DNA of 63,036 nucleotides from Bacteroidales bacterium. GTDB taxonomy: Bacteria > Bacteroidota > Bacteroidia > Bacteroidales > WCHB1-69. The position numbers and the translations under genes were made by a program. This document shows, piece after piece, positions 7,952 to 17,071 of this stretch (its first letter is position 1; every line of letters begins with the position of its first letter). Where the stretch lies: contig JAGBPS010000033.1 in NCBI GenBank assembly GCA_017633255.1, forward strand, positions 1-63,036, in the 5' to 3' direction. Below the pieces are notes generated by a model that worked only from the letters and a program-made list of their open reading frames with translations, made no database searches and was not told where the DNA came from.

Positions 7952-8716
7952 TCAATTATCAACTGTCAACTCCTCTATCATTTCCCGTATGATTGCCTGT
8001 GAGTAGATATTTGCCACGGCTTCGGTAAAGCGGTTGAAGTCCACACGGGCATCGTGGTCGGCCCTGTCGGAGATGATGCGGATGACGGCGAAGGGCAGGT
8101 GGAACTCTTTGCAGACTTGTGCCACGGCGGCTCCCTCCATCTCTACACAAAGTACTTCCGGCAACAGGCCAATGAGTTCCTGTCGTTTTTCATCGCTGCT
8201 GATGAACTGGTCGCCACTGGCCACATCGCCCTGAAACATACGAGGTTGGATGAAGCTGAACTCCTTAGCGGCTTCCTTGCCGATGACTTCGCTGAAACCT
8301 TTGGCAATCAGTCTGTTGATGCTGTTGATGGCCAAGCTTGACAGTTTCGGGTCGCTCTTAATATAGATATGGTCGGTCAGCGGAATCTGAAAGCGTTGGA
8401 TGATAGGACGGGCATCCAGGTCATGCTGTACCAGTCGTTTGGCCACCACAATGTCGCCAACGTTGAGTTCGTCAGATAAGGCGCCGGCGGTGCCGATGAA
8501 GATGAGGTCGGTGATGTGGAAATGCTCTATCATTAGGGTGGAAGTGATAGCGGCGGCCACCTTGCCCCATTTGGAGAAGCAGACCACACAGTCGATTCCG
8601 TTGAGCATGCCTCGGAAAAAGGTTCTTCCGCCCAGTTCTGTGCGGACGGGGTTTTCAATCATTTCGCATACCAAGCTGATTTCCTGCTCCATTGCAGCGA
8701 GAATACCTAAAGTCAT
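7952..8716 (-). CDS. mtnN: 5'-methylthioadenosine/S-adenosylhomocysteine nucleosidase
   Basis: Hydrolyses methylthioadenosine and S-adenosylhomocysteine to adenine plus the thioribose or ribosylhomocysteine, recycling by-products of methylation and polyamine synthesis. The 254 residues have the catalytic Glu in GILAAMEQEI, the dimer/nucleoside segment VEMEGAAVAQVC and the catalytic Asp in RIISDRAD, all as in the MTAN family. The last codons (LTVDN) and stop are formed by the TTGACAGTTGATAATTGA repeat word that continues downstream. A promoter box lies at 8739-8746. Confidence 0.95.
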   Translation of the reverse strand: MTLGILAAMEQEISLVCEMIENPVRTELGGRTFFRGMLNGIDCVVCFSKWGKVAAAITSTLMIEHFHITDLIFIGTAGALSDELNVGDIVVAKRLVQHDLDARPIIQRFQIPLTDHIYIKSDPKLSSLAINSINRLIAKGFSEVIGKEAAKEFSFIQPRMFQGDVASGDQFISSDEKRQELIGLLPEVLCVEMEGAAVAQVCKEFHLPFAVIRIISDRADHDARVDFNRFTEAVANIYSQAIIREMIEELTVDN

Positions 8717-8738
8717 AATGTGTCAAGTTTTGAGAGTG

Positions 8739-8746
8739 CAAAGATA
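8739..8746 (-). promoter_or_regulatory. -7 box of the mtnN promoter
   Basis: TATCTTTG on the minus strand matches TAnnTTTG. The leader to the ATG at 8716 would be about 15-18 nt. Confidence 0.55.
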
Positions 8747-8804
8747 CGAAATTAATTGGCAAATTAGCAAATTAGCTGGCGCTTTATGGTTGTAATGGGG
8801 AATG

Positions 8805-8886
8805 AGCAGTTCTGGGCGGCGGACTTTAAATTCTTTAAGGTCTTTAAAGTCTCTAAGGTCCTTAAAGTCCGCCGCCCAGAACTGCT
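8805..8886. repeat. 25-bp perfect inverted repeat with 9-bp tandem core
   Basis: Arms 8805-8829 (AGCAGTTCTGGGCGGCGGAC then TTTAA) and 8862-8886 are exact reverse complements. The region between contains near-copies of a 9-mer, CTTTAAGGT/CTTTAAAGT/CTCTAAGGT/CCTTAAAGT. The GC-rich arms stand out from the AT-rich surroundings. It lies between the terminator of the T9SS gene and the mtnN promoter. Confidence 0.85.
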
Positions 8887-8922
8887 TGCAGTGACGATAA
8901 CCCCGTAAAGGGAAAATAGCAC

Positions 8923-8955
8923 AAAAAAAGAGCGACCCTTACGAGCCGCTCTTTT
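8923..8955 (-). terminator. Terminator of the 1312-aa T9SS gene
   Basis: On the minus strand AAAAGAGCG...CGCTCTTTT forms a stem followed by a run of T, 26 bases after the stop codon. Confidence 0.8.
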
Positions 8956-8980
8956 GAATGAATTATGAAAAGATTACTGA

Positions 8981-11900
8981 TTAGCGCACAACAGAGAATT
9001 TCTTGTTGATCACGCCATTGTCAGTATGAATCTGCATCAGGTACAGACCGTTAGTCAGGTTGGAAGTGTTGATAGCAATATTGGTGTTGTTAGCGGTGAA
9101 GTCACCCACTTTCTGGCCAGTGATAGTGTAAACTTCAACATTGCTGATGTTGGAAGTGGCGTTCACATTGATCACATTGTTGGCAGGGTTCGGGTAAACG
9201 GAAACGGTGTTGTCATATTCTTCAACAGCAACATCGCTGGTAACAGTAAAGTTGGTAATACCGAGCAAATATTCATTAGCGTCAGATATACATTTGATAG
9301 CGATTTGGATGCTCTGGTTTGCGAATGCGGTAAGGTCAATGTTCTGTGTCAGCCATTCGCTATCATTGGTGGCATCGGTAGGAGCAACAACTTGGGTTGC
9401 GTTCTGGTAGGTTTGACCAGCGGCGATTACATATACAGCAAATCTTTCGGGATAAGTCTCATCTGCTACGATGTAATCAAATGAAGCGGCGGAATTTATG
9501 CCAAGGTTGAATACAGGTGAAATCAACCAGTCGTCAGCATTGTTATTTTCGTTGTATACGTAAATTGCGTAGCCTTCTTCAGTGTTGAATTCATATGTTG
9601 ATCCGTCATTGTTGGCATCAACAATAGTCCAGCATTGATTCATACCTTCGTCTGAGAAATCTGTAAAATAAGGAATCTGAGCATTGCTGCAGTCTATGCC
9701 GTTACCGTTCAGACTGATCTGTACAGAGGTTGCGCCTGCTGAAGATAAGGTTATAGTGCCAGTGTGTGTACCCACTGCGGTAGGAGCGTAACGAACATAC
9801 AAGTTGCCGCCGGCTGCGGGGATAGTGGCTGTGGCACCAAAGGTGGTGTTGTCAGCGGATACTTCAAACGGAGTGGTAGTGGTGGCGGTAATATCTGCTG
9901 TCAGGTTAGCGGTAATGACGGCAACGGTTTCTGTTTCGGTGGTGTTGACGTTTATACTGCCAAAATTGATATTGGTGGTATTTGGATTGATGATGGGATC
10001 ATTGACTTCTGTCAAAGAGAAGTTGTCAAAGAACAGATAGTTGTAGTAACTTCCAAACAGGGTAGCATAACTTCCGATTTCCGTGATATCGACTGCAACA
10101 AACTTGCTACCTGCGGGAATCAGTGTGGTATAGGTATCAAATATAGCAGTGGTGTCGGCAGGATAGGCGTTAACGGTAAAGGGTTCCAACCAGGTGAAAC
10201 TGGTGTAGTTGTCATTGGTTGAGGAGTAGCCGATACGGAAGGTGCTACCAGGAATCTGGTCGCCATAATAACATCTGTAATCAATGCTCATGTTCATGGC
10301 TGCTGTGCTATGTATTTCGGGAGAAATCAGATAATCGGCATCCAAAACGACAATAGCATAATCACCTGTGTTTGAGTTAACGGTTGCTATAGCGAAGTTT
10401 TCCATATCGTTATAACCCCAGCAGGTGGGAGGTGCAACTTGGTCGTTGAAAGTGTGGGTGAATGGCAGACTTGCGATACCACCAGAGCAATCAACAGCGT
10501 TACCTTCCACATAGATGGTGGCGGTAGCGGTGCCGCTGGTCAAAGTGATGTTGCCACTGTGTAATCCGGCAGTAGCAGCATTGATACGAACATACAGAGA
10601 AGCCTGGGTAGCCATACCTGTGTTGGCAATGGTAGCGGTAGCTCCGAAAGAGGTGTTGTCTGTAGAAATTTCGAAATTAGCTGGAGCGCTAACACTGATG
10701 CTGCTGGTCAAAGCAAAACCGGTTACGTCAACTTCTTGGGATAAGGAGCCCTGTCCCATAATGCCGATAAATGTCAAACTGTCAGGATTAACAGCCAAAG
10801 AAGCTTCGGAAACATCTATGATAGCGAAATTGTCAATAAAGAGGTAGTATTGGTTAGGATCGGAAACGCAGTGGATACCAATTTTGTATGTGCCATTCAA
10901 ACTGCTTAAATCAACGTATTCAGTTACATTGGAGGTCAATGTGACATGAATAGTATCAGTCAATACCGTGATAGTGTTTCCATTGATAGCGGCAACCATG
11001 AATTTTTCAGGATAATTAGCAGATTGTGCACGGTAATCAACGCTCAAAATCTGGCTTCCTGTAAAAGTGATTTCAGGAGAAATCACCCAGTCGTCAGCAG
11101 GGTTGGCGGAAGAGTAAGTATATCTTGCCGCACCGCTGGTGAAGCTGAATGTTTTTCCATCGTTGTTGGCGTCGTTGACAGTCCAGCAGGGAAGAGTAGG
11201 AGAAGTCTCTTCAAAATCTTCAGTGAAGGGGAAGGTGGTGATGGTGTTGCAGTCGGCAGCGGAACCAGTCAGAAGCACAGTGTCGCCAAGGGTGGTGGTG
11301 CTGATAATAATATTATCATTGTATGTGCCGGGAGTTGTAGGAGCGAATTTCACGTAGATGGTGTCGTCAACAGATAAAGCGGGGTTGGCGGGGATGGTCA
11401 CCGTGGTATTATAGGAGGTGCCGTTCAAAGATACACTGTAAGGAGCAGCGGTGGTGACATTGATAGCCTCATTCAGGTTGGCGCTGTTGATGATGATCAT
11501 ATTCTCTACGGTCATGCCAGCGGGAATACCGCCAAAGTCAATGGCAGTTGGCGTCACTGTCATAGTGGTGGGAATCTCGGCTCCGATGAAGAAATTAGAG
11601 ATATTCAGTCCATACATGTCAGGATCGGATTCAGCCTTGATAGCAATTTGGATTGACTGACCAGCATAGGAGGCTAAATCAAGGTATTGGGTTTCAAATG
11701 CAGTGTTGGTAACAGTACGTGTGCCAACAATTTGAATGGCGTTAAGGTAACTTCCGTTAGCGGGAATCACATATACGGAGAATTTTTCGGGGTAATTGGA
11801 ACCTCTTACCTTATAGTCGAATGATGAGACGGCACCATTTTGCGGAATAGCAAAAACAGGAGAAATCAGCCAGTCGTTGGCGGTATTCGTTGAATGATAG

Positions 11901-12919
11901 AAATATTGTGCCCATCCGTCTGTTATCATGAAACTCCACATGCCGTTGCCCTCCTCCGGGTCGCCGTCATTGTTGGCATCCACGATGGTCCAGCAGTTGT
12001 TCAAAGCTTCGTTGGTGAAGTCAGTGTTATAAGGCAGGGAAATGTTGCTGCAATCCACAGCGTTACCAGTCAATGGAAGTGTGACGCTGGTGGCGCCAGT
12101 GCTGGCCAAGGTAACGGTGCCGTTGGCGATGCCGCTTGTGGTGGGAGTATATTTCATATACAGTGTGCCGCCAGCTGCTGCTATAGTAGCGGTGGTGCCA
12201 TAAGTAGTGCCATCAGCGGATACGGAGAAAGGAGCGGAAGTAGTTGCAGTGATGCCAGTGGTAAGGTTATAAGCGGTGACAGTAGCTGTGGCAGTGATGT
12301 TACCGGGCATACCTACTGTGCCGAAATCAATGGCAGTGGGGGATACAGCAATGGTTGGGCTAGTGGGTTGTAAGAAAATTTCCACATCGTCTATGTTCAA
12401 CATGAACATATCAGTTACATTGTGATGACGGAATGCGATATAAACAGTTTGTCCTGTATAGGCCGACAAATTAACAGTCTGTTGAGTGTAAGTGTCGGTG
12501 GAAGTTCCAGTAAGGACAGGTGTGGTAGCTGTAAATGCTGCTACTGTATTAGAAGTGGCCACATAAACACTGTAATTTTCTGCAGCATAAGAAGGATCCT
12601 GTCCTACTACCCAGAATGTCAATGTTGCATTGGAGGTAAGATTGATAGCCGGGGTAATCAGCCAGTTGTCAGGGGTCAAAGCTCCTGCATCACTATCCCA
12701 GGAAGCTGATGTAATACAGCCACTTCCGGAATGGTAAGAATAGTTTTCTGTTGCGGACAATGTCGGAAACCAGTTGTATCCGTCACCATCATTGTCGATG
12801 ATAGTCCAACCTGTCGGAAGAGTTGATGTCTCAAAACCTTCCTGAAGCAGGGTTTGCTGCGCTTTGGCACAAAATGCCATTATAAACAGCGCAAAAAACA
12901 AAGTAAAGATTTTTTTCAT
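8981..12919 (-). CDS. Large secreted multidomain protein with T9SS type A sorting domain
   Basis: 1312 residues. The signal peptide is MKKIFTLFFALFIMAFCAKA. Five choice-of-anchor J/cleaved-adhesin-like domains follow, starting near residues 24, 297, 570, 820 and 1088 and recognised by F-x-(1-5)-CWTI[VN]DANNDG and DWLISP motifs. They alternate with four ASH/HYDIN-like beta domains (for example AIDFGTVGMPGN, INFGSINVNTTETE), each ending LxGNAxDC or similar. The C-terminus is a type A sorting domain (VSVYPNPANNVINV, TITGQKVG, NGLYLMQI, KKFSVVR). It is most likely exported through T9SS and cell-surface bound or released. Cleaved-adhesin domains occur in haemagglutinin/gingipain-type adhesins, but no catalytic domain is seen. 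It has its own promoter and terminator. Confidence 0.93.
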   Translation of the reverse strand: MKKIFTLFFALFIMAFCAKAQQTLLQEGFETSTLPTGWTIIDNDGDGYNWFPTLSATENYSYHSGSGCITSASWDSDAGALTPDNWLITPAINLTSNATLTFWVVGQDPSYAAENYSVYVATSNTVAAFTATTPVLTGTSTDTYTQQTVNLSAYTGQTVYIAFRHHNVTDMFMLNIDDVEIFLQPTSPTIAVSPTAIDFGTVGMPGNITATATVTAYNLTTGITATTSAPFSVSADGTTYGTTATIAAAGGTLYMKYTPTTSGIANGTVTLASTGATSVTLPLTGNAVDCSNISLPYNTDFTNEALNNCWTIVDANNDGDPEEGNGMWSFMITDGWAQYFYHSTNTANDWLISPVFAIPQNGAVSSFDYKVRGSNYPEKFSVYVIPANGSYLNAIQIVGTRTVTNTAFETQYLDLASYAGQSIQIAIKAESDPDMYGLNISNFFIGAEIPTTMTVTPTAIDFGGIPAGMTVENMIIINSANLNEAINVTTAAPYSVSLNGTSYNTTVTIPANPALSVDDTIYVKFAPTTPGTYNDNIIISTTTLGDTVLLTGSAADCNTITTFPFTEDFEETSPTLPCWTVNDANNDGKTFSFTSGAARYTYSSANPADDWVISPEITFTGSQILSVDYRAQSANYPEKFMVAAINGNTITVLTDTIHVTLTSNVTEYVDLSSLNGTYKIGIHCVSDPNQYYLFIDNFAIIDVSEASLAVNPDSLTFIGIMGQGSLSQEVDVTGFALTSSISVSAPANFEISTDNTSFGATATIANTGMATQASLYVRINAATAGLHSGNITLTSGTATATIYVEGNAVDCSGGIASLPFTHTFNDQVAPPTCWGYNDMENFAIATVNSNTGDYAIVVLDADYLISPEIHSTAAMNMSIDYRCYYGDQIPGSTFRIGYSSTNDNYTSFTWLEPFTVNAYPADTTAIFDTYTTLIPAGSKFVAVDITEIGSYATLFGSYYNYLFFDNFSLTEVNDPIINPNTTNINFGSINVNTTETETVAVITANLTADITATTTTPFEVSADNTTFGATATIPAAGGNLYVRYAPTAVGTHTGTITLSSAGATSVQISLNGNGIDCSNAQIPYFTDFSDEGMNQCWTIVDANNDGSTYEFNTEEGYAIYVYNENNNADDWLISPVFNLGINSAASFDYIVADETYPERFAVYVIAAGQTYQNATQVVAPTDATNDSEWLTQNIDLTAFANQSIQIAIKCISDANEYLLGITNFTVTSDVAVEEYDNTVSVYPNPANNVINVNATSNISNVEVYTITGQKVGDFTANNTNIAINTSNLTNGLYLMQIHTDNGVINKKFSVVR

Positions 12920-13019
12920 AACTGTTGTTTTTGGTTAATAAAATGTTGTTATTTTGGTTGTTAGTTGTCTTTTATCGTATTATATGTTATATTTTACATT
13001 AAATGTAAAATTTATTCTG

Positions 13020-13027
13020 CAAAAGTA
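13020..13027 (-). promoter_or_regulatory. -7 box of the 1312-aa T9SS gene
   Basis: TACTTTTG on the minus strand fits TAnnTTTG, about 100 bases before the ATG at 12919. No clear -33 TTTG is visible. Confidence 0.4.
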
Positions 13028-13169
13028 CAATTTTTTTGTGGAAAATGTCTTTTTATATTTAAATTTATGCACTTCCCATTGTGGAAATTTCCTCGTAGTC
13101 GTCTGTCGTCTGTTGTCTTAAAAAAATCAACAAAAATATACCATAGTGTTTTTGCATCAAAAAAAGTTG

Positions 13170-13177
13170 TATATTTG
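13170..13177 (+). promoter_or_regulatory. Possible promoter for the rpmD-rplQ ribosomal cluster
   Basis: TATATTTG matches the -7 consensus and a TTTTTG lies 15 bases upstream, slightly short of the usual spacing. It would give a leader of about 215 nt before rpmD, long enough to hold a regulatory RNA, though I recognise none. Confidence 0.35.
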
Positions 13178-13394
13178 CAAACCTTTTGAAGTGAAATAGA
13201 AGAAGACGGAAGACTAAACTCTGAAAACTCGCAACTGCTTGATTTCACGGACTTTATATGATATTGTTGGATAGTAGGGGATAGATTTTATTAAGGTCGA
13301 AATGTGAATAAATAGTTGCAATTTTCTCCCAAATTTGCGCTATTTTGCTTTTAAACGGACATGAAATTAACAACAAAAAATAATATTTGAAGGG

Positions 13395-13574
13395 ATGAAA
13401 AGAATTAAAATCACACAAGTGAGAAGCGCTATCGACAAACCATTGCGCCAGAAAAGATCATTGGAAGCATTAGGAATCAGAAAAATGCACCAGACCGTAG
13501 AACACAACGCCACCCCACAGATTCTGGGTATCGTGAACGCCGTGAAACATTTGGTCACCGTAGAAGAAATTTAA
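13395..13574 (+). CDS. rpmD: Ribosomal protein L30
   Basis: Protein of the large ribosomal subunit. The 59-aa product begins MKRIKITQVRSAIDK and contains LEALGIRKMHQTVEHN and a C-terminal ILGIVNAVKHLVTVEE, as in bacterial L30. It is the first gene of the cluster here; in the standard spc operon rpsE would come immediately before. rplO follows after 32 bases. Confidence 0.96.
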   Translation: MKRIKITQVRSAIDKPLRQKRSLEALGIRKMHQTVEHNATPQILGIVNAVKHLVTVEEI

Positions 13575-13606
13575 TTGAGTATTAATCTTGAAATTATATA
13601 GAAGAG

Positions 13607-14083
13607 ATGAATTTGCACAGTTTAAAACCAGCTGAAAACGCAACTAAGTTGTCAAAAAGAGTAGGTAGAGGTCAGGGATCAGGTAAAGGCGGCACTTCCA
13701 CAAGAGGTCATAAGGGTGCCCAGTCCAGATCTGGTTACAGCCGCAAAATCGGTTTTGAAGGCGGTCAGATGCCTATCTACAGAATCATGCCCAAGAGAGG
13801 TTTCAAGAACATCAACCGCGTGGAATACAACGCTATCAATATCGGCACTCTCCAGACTTTGGCTGAAACCAAGAACATCACGGAGATTACTCCCGAAGTT
13901 TTGCACGCCAACGGTTTGGCCAAGAAAAACTGCTTGGTCAAGGTGCTGGGCAAGGGCGAACTGAAAGCCGCTCTGAAGGTGTCCGCTCACGCTTTCTCCG
14001 AAACTGCCAAAAACGCTATCAACAACGCTGGTGGTCAGATTACCGTTATCGGTGAGAAAGTGGAGACTCCCGCAGCTGAATAA
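13607..14083 (+). CDS. rplO: Ribosomal protein L15
   Basis: Large-subunit protein of 158 aa. It has the Gly/Arg/Lys-rich N-terminal extension (KRVGRGQGSGKGGTSTRGHK, then GGQMPIYRIMPKRGF) that threads into 23S rRNA, and a globular C-terminal half. It sits between rpmD and secY as in the conserved spc operon, with 30 bases to secY. Confidence 0.97.
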   Translation: MNLHSLKPAENATKLSKRVGRGQGSGKGGTSTRGHKGAQSRSGYSRKIGFEGGQMPIYRIMPKRGFKNINRVEYNAINIGTLQTLAETKNITEITPEVLHANGLAKKNCLVKVLGKGELKAALKVSAHAFSETAKNAINNAGGQITVIGEKVETPAAE

Positions 14084-14113
14084 TAAATATAAATAATACT
14101 TATATTATATCTC

Positions 14114-15469
14114 ATGAAAAAATTTATCGAGACCATAAAAAACATTTTTAGAATCGAGGATCTGAGAAAGAGAATCCTGTACACGCTCTTTATCATCCTG
14201 ATCTATCGTTTGGGTGCTCATGTGGTGCTTCCGGGTATCAACCCAGGCGCACTTTCGGCATTTACCAAGTCGGCACAGGAAGGTCTGCTCGGTATGTTGG
14301 ACCTGTTCTCTGGTGGTGCGTTCTCTAACGCCTCCATCTTCGCCTTGGGTATCATGCCCTATATCTCCGCTTCCATCGTTATCCAGTTGATGACCCTGGC
14401 AGTGCCTTATTTCCAGCGTCTGCAGAAAGAAGGCGAAAGCGGTAGAAAGAAACTGAACCAGATTACCCGTTACCTGACCGTGGCCGTGGTTGCTATCCAG
14501 GGTCCCGCCTATATCGCCAACATCCAGGGACAGTTCAGCCAAGCCATCTCACCGGCAATGCTTACTCCTATTTTCGGTCATTTGTCAGTGTTCGCCGTTA
14601 CCTCCTTCATCCTGCTGATTTCAGGAACCCTGTTCATCATGTGGTTGGGTGAGCGTATCACAGACAACGGTATCGGCAACGGTATCTCCATGATCATCAT
14701 GATCGGTATCATCGCCCGTCTGCCTTTCGCTCTGAGAGCTGAGTTCATCGCTCGTATCAGCGACAACGCCGGTGGTCCTATCATCTTCATCATCGAGTTG
14801 ATGTTAATGATGCTGATTATCGCTTTCTGTATCATGCTCGTTCAGGGTACCCGTCGTGTTCCTGTACAGTATGCCAAGAGAATTGTGGGCAACAAACAGT
14901 ATGGTGGTGTTCGTAACTTCCTGCCTTTGAAAGTGAATGCCGCAGGTGTTATGCCTATCATCTTCGCCCAGGCTATCATGTTCCTGCCTTTGACTTTCGT
15001 TTCTGTTACCGAACAGTCAACCGGTGGTTTCTGGCACAGCTTCATCGATTATAACGGTTTGGGATACAATATCGTGTTCTTCCTGATGATTATCCTGTTT
15101 ACCTATTTCTATACCGCTATCACCATCAACCCGCAGCAGATTGCTGAGGACCTGAAGAAAAACGGTGGTTTTATCCCTGGTACGAAGCCCGGTAAACAAA
15201 CCGCACAGCTGATTGAAGGCATCATGTCCAAGATCACGCTGCCCGGCTCTATCTTCTTGGCTATCGTGGCTATCCTGCCGGCTATCGTGAGATTGTTTGG
15301 TGTGAACCAGCAGTTCGCCCAGTTCTTCGGCGGTACTTCCCTCTTGATTATGGTAGGTGTTGTTTTGGATACGCTTCAGCAAATCGAAAGCCATTTGTTG
15401 ATGAGACATTACGACGGCTTGACTAAATCCGGAAGAATCAAAGGTCGCTATAGCGGCGGTGCTTACTAA
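14114..15469 (+). CDS. secY: Protein translocase subunit SecY
   Basis: Channel-forming subunit of the Sec translocon in the inner membrane. The 451 residues contain ten hydrophobic segments. Family landmarks are IYRLGAHVVLPGI near residue 33, GIMPYISASIVIQL near 78-91, WLGERITDNGIGNGISMIIM near 178 and, near the C-terminus, LLMRHYDGL. Its TAA shares one base with the ATG of map (15469), indicating translational coupling. Confidence 0.98.
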   Translation: MKKFIETIKNIFRIEDLRKRILYTLFIILIYRLGAHVVLPGINPGALSAFTKSAQEGLLGMLDLFSGGAFSNASIFALGIMPYISASIVIQLMTLAVPYFQRLQKEGESGRKKLNQITRYLTVAVVAIQGPAYIANIQGQFSQAISPAMLTPIFGHLSVFAVTSFILLISGTLFIMWLGERITDNGIGNGISMIIMIGIIARLPFALRAEFIARISDNAGGPIIFIIELMLMMLIIAFCIMLVQGTRRVPVQYAKRIVGNKQYGGVRNFLPLKVNAAGVMPIIFAQAIMFLPLTFVSVTEQSTGGFWHSFIDYNGLGYNIVFFLMIILFTYFYTAITINPQQIAEDLKKNGGFIPGTKPGKQTAQLIEGIMSKITLPGSIFLAIVAILPAIVRLFGVNQQFAQFFGGTSLLIMVGVVLDTLQQIESHLLMRHYDGLTKSGRIKGRYSGGAY

Positions 15470-16272
15470 TGAATATGTTTAACAAGATTCGCTTGAAAAG
15501 CGAAGAGGAAATAGAAATTATACAAAAAAGTTCTTTGCTTGTTGGAAAAACTTTGGCCGAAGTGGCAAAGTACATCAAACCGGGAGTCCCGCTGACTTAC
15601 CTCGACAGAATCGGTGAGACTTACATCAGGGACAACGGCGGAGTGCCGTCCTTCAAGGGCTATAACGGTTATCCCGCTTCCCTCTGCCTCTCGGTGAACG
15701 ATGTGGTGGTCCACGGCATCCCCAGAAACGGGATGGTCCTCAATGAGGGGGATATCATTTCGGTGGACTGCGGAGCCTACATGAACGGCTACCATGGTGA
15801 CTACGCCTATACTTTCGCGGTGGGTGAAGTGTCGGAGGAGAAAAGACTGTTGATGGAACGCACCAAGGAGTCGCTGTACAGAGGCATAGCCGCGGCAGTG
15901 AAGGGAAACACAACCGGTGACATTGGTCATGCGGTGCAGACCTACTGCGAATCGTTCGGCTACGGTGTGGTTCGCGAGTTGTGTGGACACGGCATCGGCA
16001 GAAACATGCACGAGAAACCGGATGTGTGCAACTACGGCAAGCCCGGCAAGGGCGACACCCTGCGCGAAGGCATGGTCATCTGCATCGAACCGATGATTAC
16101 GATGGGCTCTCGCAAAATTTACTGCGAGCGTGACGAATGGACCATCAGAACGATGGATCATAAGCCGGCAGCCCATTATGAGCACCAGATCGCCATCACC
16201 AAAAACGGCACCAGAGTTTTATCCACCTACAAGTTTATCGGGGAAGTGTTGGGAACAGAAGAGAAAATATAA
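15469..16272 (+). CDS. map: Methionine aminopeptidase, type I
   Basis: Removes the initiator methionine from nascent proteins. The 267 residues have the pita-bread metal ligands Asp in ISVDCGAYMNGYHGD, His in ELCGHGIGRNMHEKP, Glu in MVICIEPMI and a Glu in YEHQIAIT. The catalytic His is in VVVHGIP. The position between secY and infA is the common Gram-positive/Bacteroidetes arrangement. The stop is 12 bases before the infA start. Confidence 0.97.
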   Translation: MNMFNKIRLKSEEEIEIIQKSSLLVGKTLAEVAKYIKPGVPLTYLDRIGETYIRDNGGVPSFKGYNGYPASLCLSVNDVVVHGIPRNGMVLNEGDIISVDCGAYMNGYHGDYAYTFAVGEVSEEKRLLMERTKESLYRGIAAAVKGNTTGDIGHAVQTYCESFGYGVVRELCGHGIGRNMHEKPDVCNYGKPGKGDTLREGMVICIEPMITMGSRKIYCERDEWTIRTMDHKPAAHYEHQIAITKNGTRVLSTYKFIGEVLGTEEKI

Positions 16273-16284
16273 TTGAATCAAGAT

Positions 16285-16506
16285 ATGGCAAAACAATCAT
16301 CCATTGAATTAGACGGTGTCGTCATCGAATCCTTAGGGAACGCTATGTTCCGTGTCCAGCTCGAAAACGGACACGTCATCATCGCGACCATATCGGGCAA
16401 GATGCGACTGCATTATATCAAGATTCTCCCCGGCGACAAAGTGCAGGTGGAGGTTTCTCCGTACGATTTGACCAGAGGACGTATCACATTCAGACATAAA
16501 TCATAA
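16285..16506 (+). CDS. infA: Translation initiation factor IF-1
   Basis: S1-fold protein that binds the ribosomal A site during initiation. I take the ATG at 16285 ([19 protein letters not shown]), giving 73 aa, the normal size. A TTG at 16273 would add four residues and is not needed. The motifs [15 protein letters not shown] and [10 protein letters not shown] are characteristic. Confidence 0.97.
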   Translation: MAKQSSIELDGVVIESLGNAMFRVQLENGHVIIATISGKMRLHYIKILPGDKVQVEVSPYDLTRGRITFRHKS

Positions 16507-16520
16507 AAAATAAAATAGAG

Positions 16521-16637
16521 ATGAAAGTAAGAGCTTCAGTAAAGAAAAGATCGGAAGATTGCGTGGTGGTGAGAAGACACGGCGTGGTCTATGTTATCAA
16601 CAAAAAGAACCCGAAAGAAAAACAACGTCAAGGATAA
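16521..16637 (+). CDS. rpmJ: Ribosomal protein L36
   Basis: 38-aa large-subunit protein beginning [14 protein letters not shown] and ending NPKEKQRQG. Only one of the four zinc ligands of the CCCH form remains (Cys14), so this is the zinc-independent C-minus form usual in this phylum. It lies 14 bases after infA. Confidence 0.97.
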   Translation: MKVRASVKKRSEDCVVVRRHGVVYVINKKNPKEKQRQG

Positions 16638-16670
16638 TAAGTATTAACATTAAAAAATAGATTTTAAGCT

Positions 16671-17045
16671 ATGGCAAGAATTGCAGGTATTGATTTACCG
16701 AAAAACAAAAGAGGCGTCATCGGTTTGACTTACATCTATGGTATTGGCCGCAGCACTGCCGCCGCCATTTTGGACAAAGCCGGTATCAGCCATGACAAAA
16801 AGGTAAATGAATGGAATGATGATGAGTTGGCAGCACTCCGTGGAATGATTAATGAGATGAAGGTAGAAGGTGCTTTGCGTTCGGAAGTTCAGATGAACAT
16901 CAAGCGTCTGATGGATATCGGATGCTACAGAGGCATTCGTCATCGTATCGGTTTACCGTTACGTGGACAGAGTACCAAGAACAACGCACGTACTCGTAAG
17001 GGTCGTAAGAAAACTGTTGCAAACAAGAAGAAAGCAACTAAGTAA
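16671..17045 (+). CDS. rpsM: Ribosomal protein S13
   Basis: Small-subunit head protein of 124 aa. It has the helix-two-turn-helix start [20 protein letters not shown] and the C-terminal RNA-binding tail with [20 protein letters not shown]. First gene of the alpha-operon set rpsM-rpsK-rpsD-rpoA-rplQ. Confidence 0.98.
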   Translation: MARIAGIDLPKNKRGVIGLTYIYGIGRSTAAAILDKAGISHDKKVNEWNDDELAALRGMINEMKVEGALRSEVQMNIKRLMDIGCYRGIRHRIGLPLRGQSTKNNARTRKGRKKTVANKKKATK

Positions 17046-17071
17046 TTAATTGATTATCAGGAAATAGTATT

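Larger units (their letters stand above)
12920..13394. other. 475-bp region between divergent T9SS gene and rpmD; no gene seen
   Basis: The region is AT-rich with no plausible coding frame. It holds a minus-strand -7 box (13020-13027), a short TCGTCTGTCGTCTGTTGTC word run (13096-13117), a plus-strand TATATTTG box (13170-13177) and a weaker TATTTTG box (13341-13347). The rpsE gene that normally precedes rpmD is not here. Confidence 0.7.

Noticed and set aside
13186..13394. A tRNA or known riboswitch in the rpmD leader
   Set aside because: No cloverleaf, no conserved acceptor or T-loop sequence and no known motif could be seen by eye.
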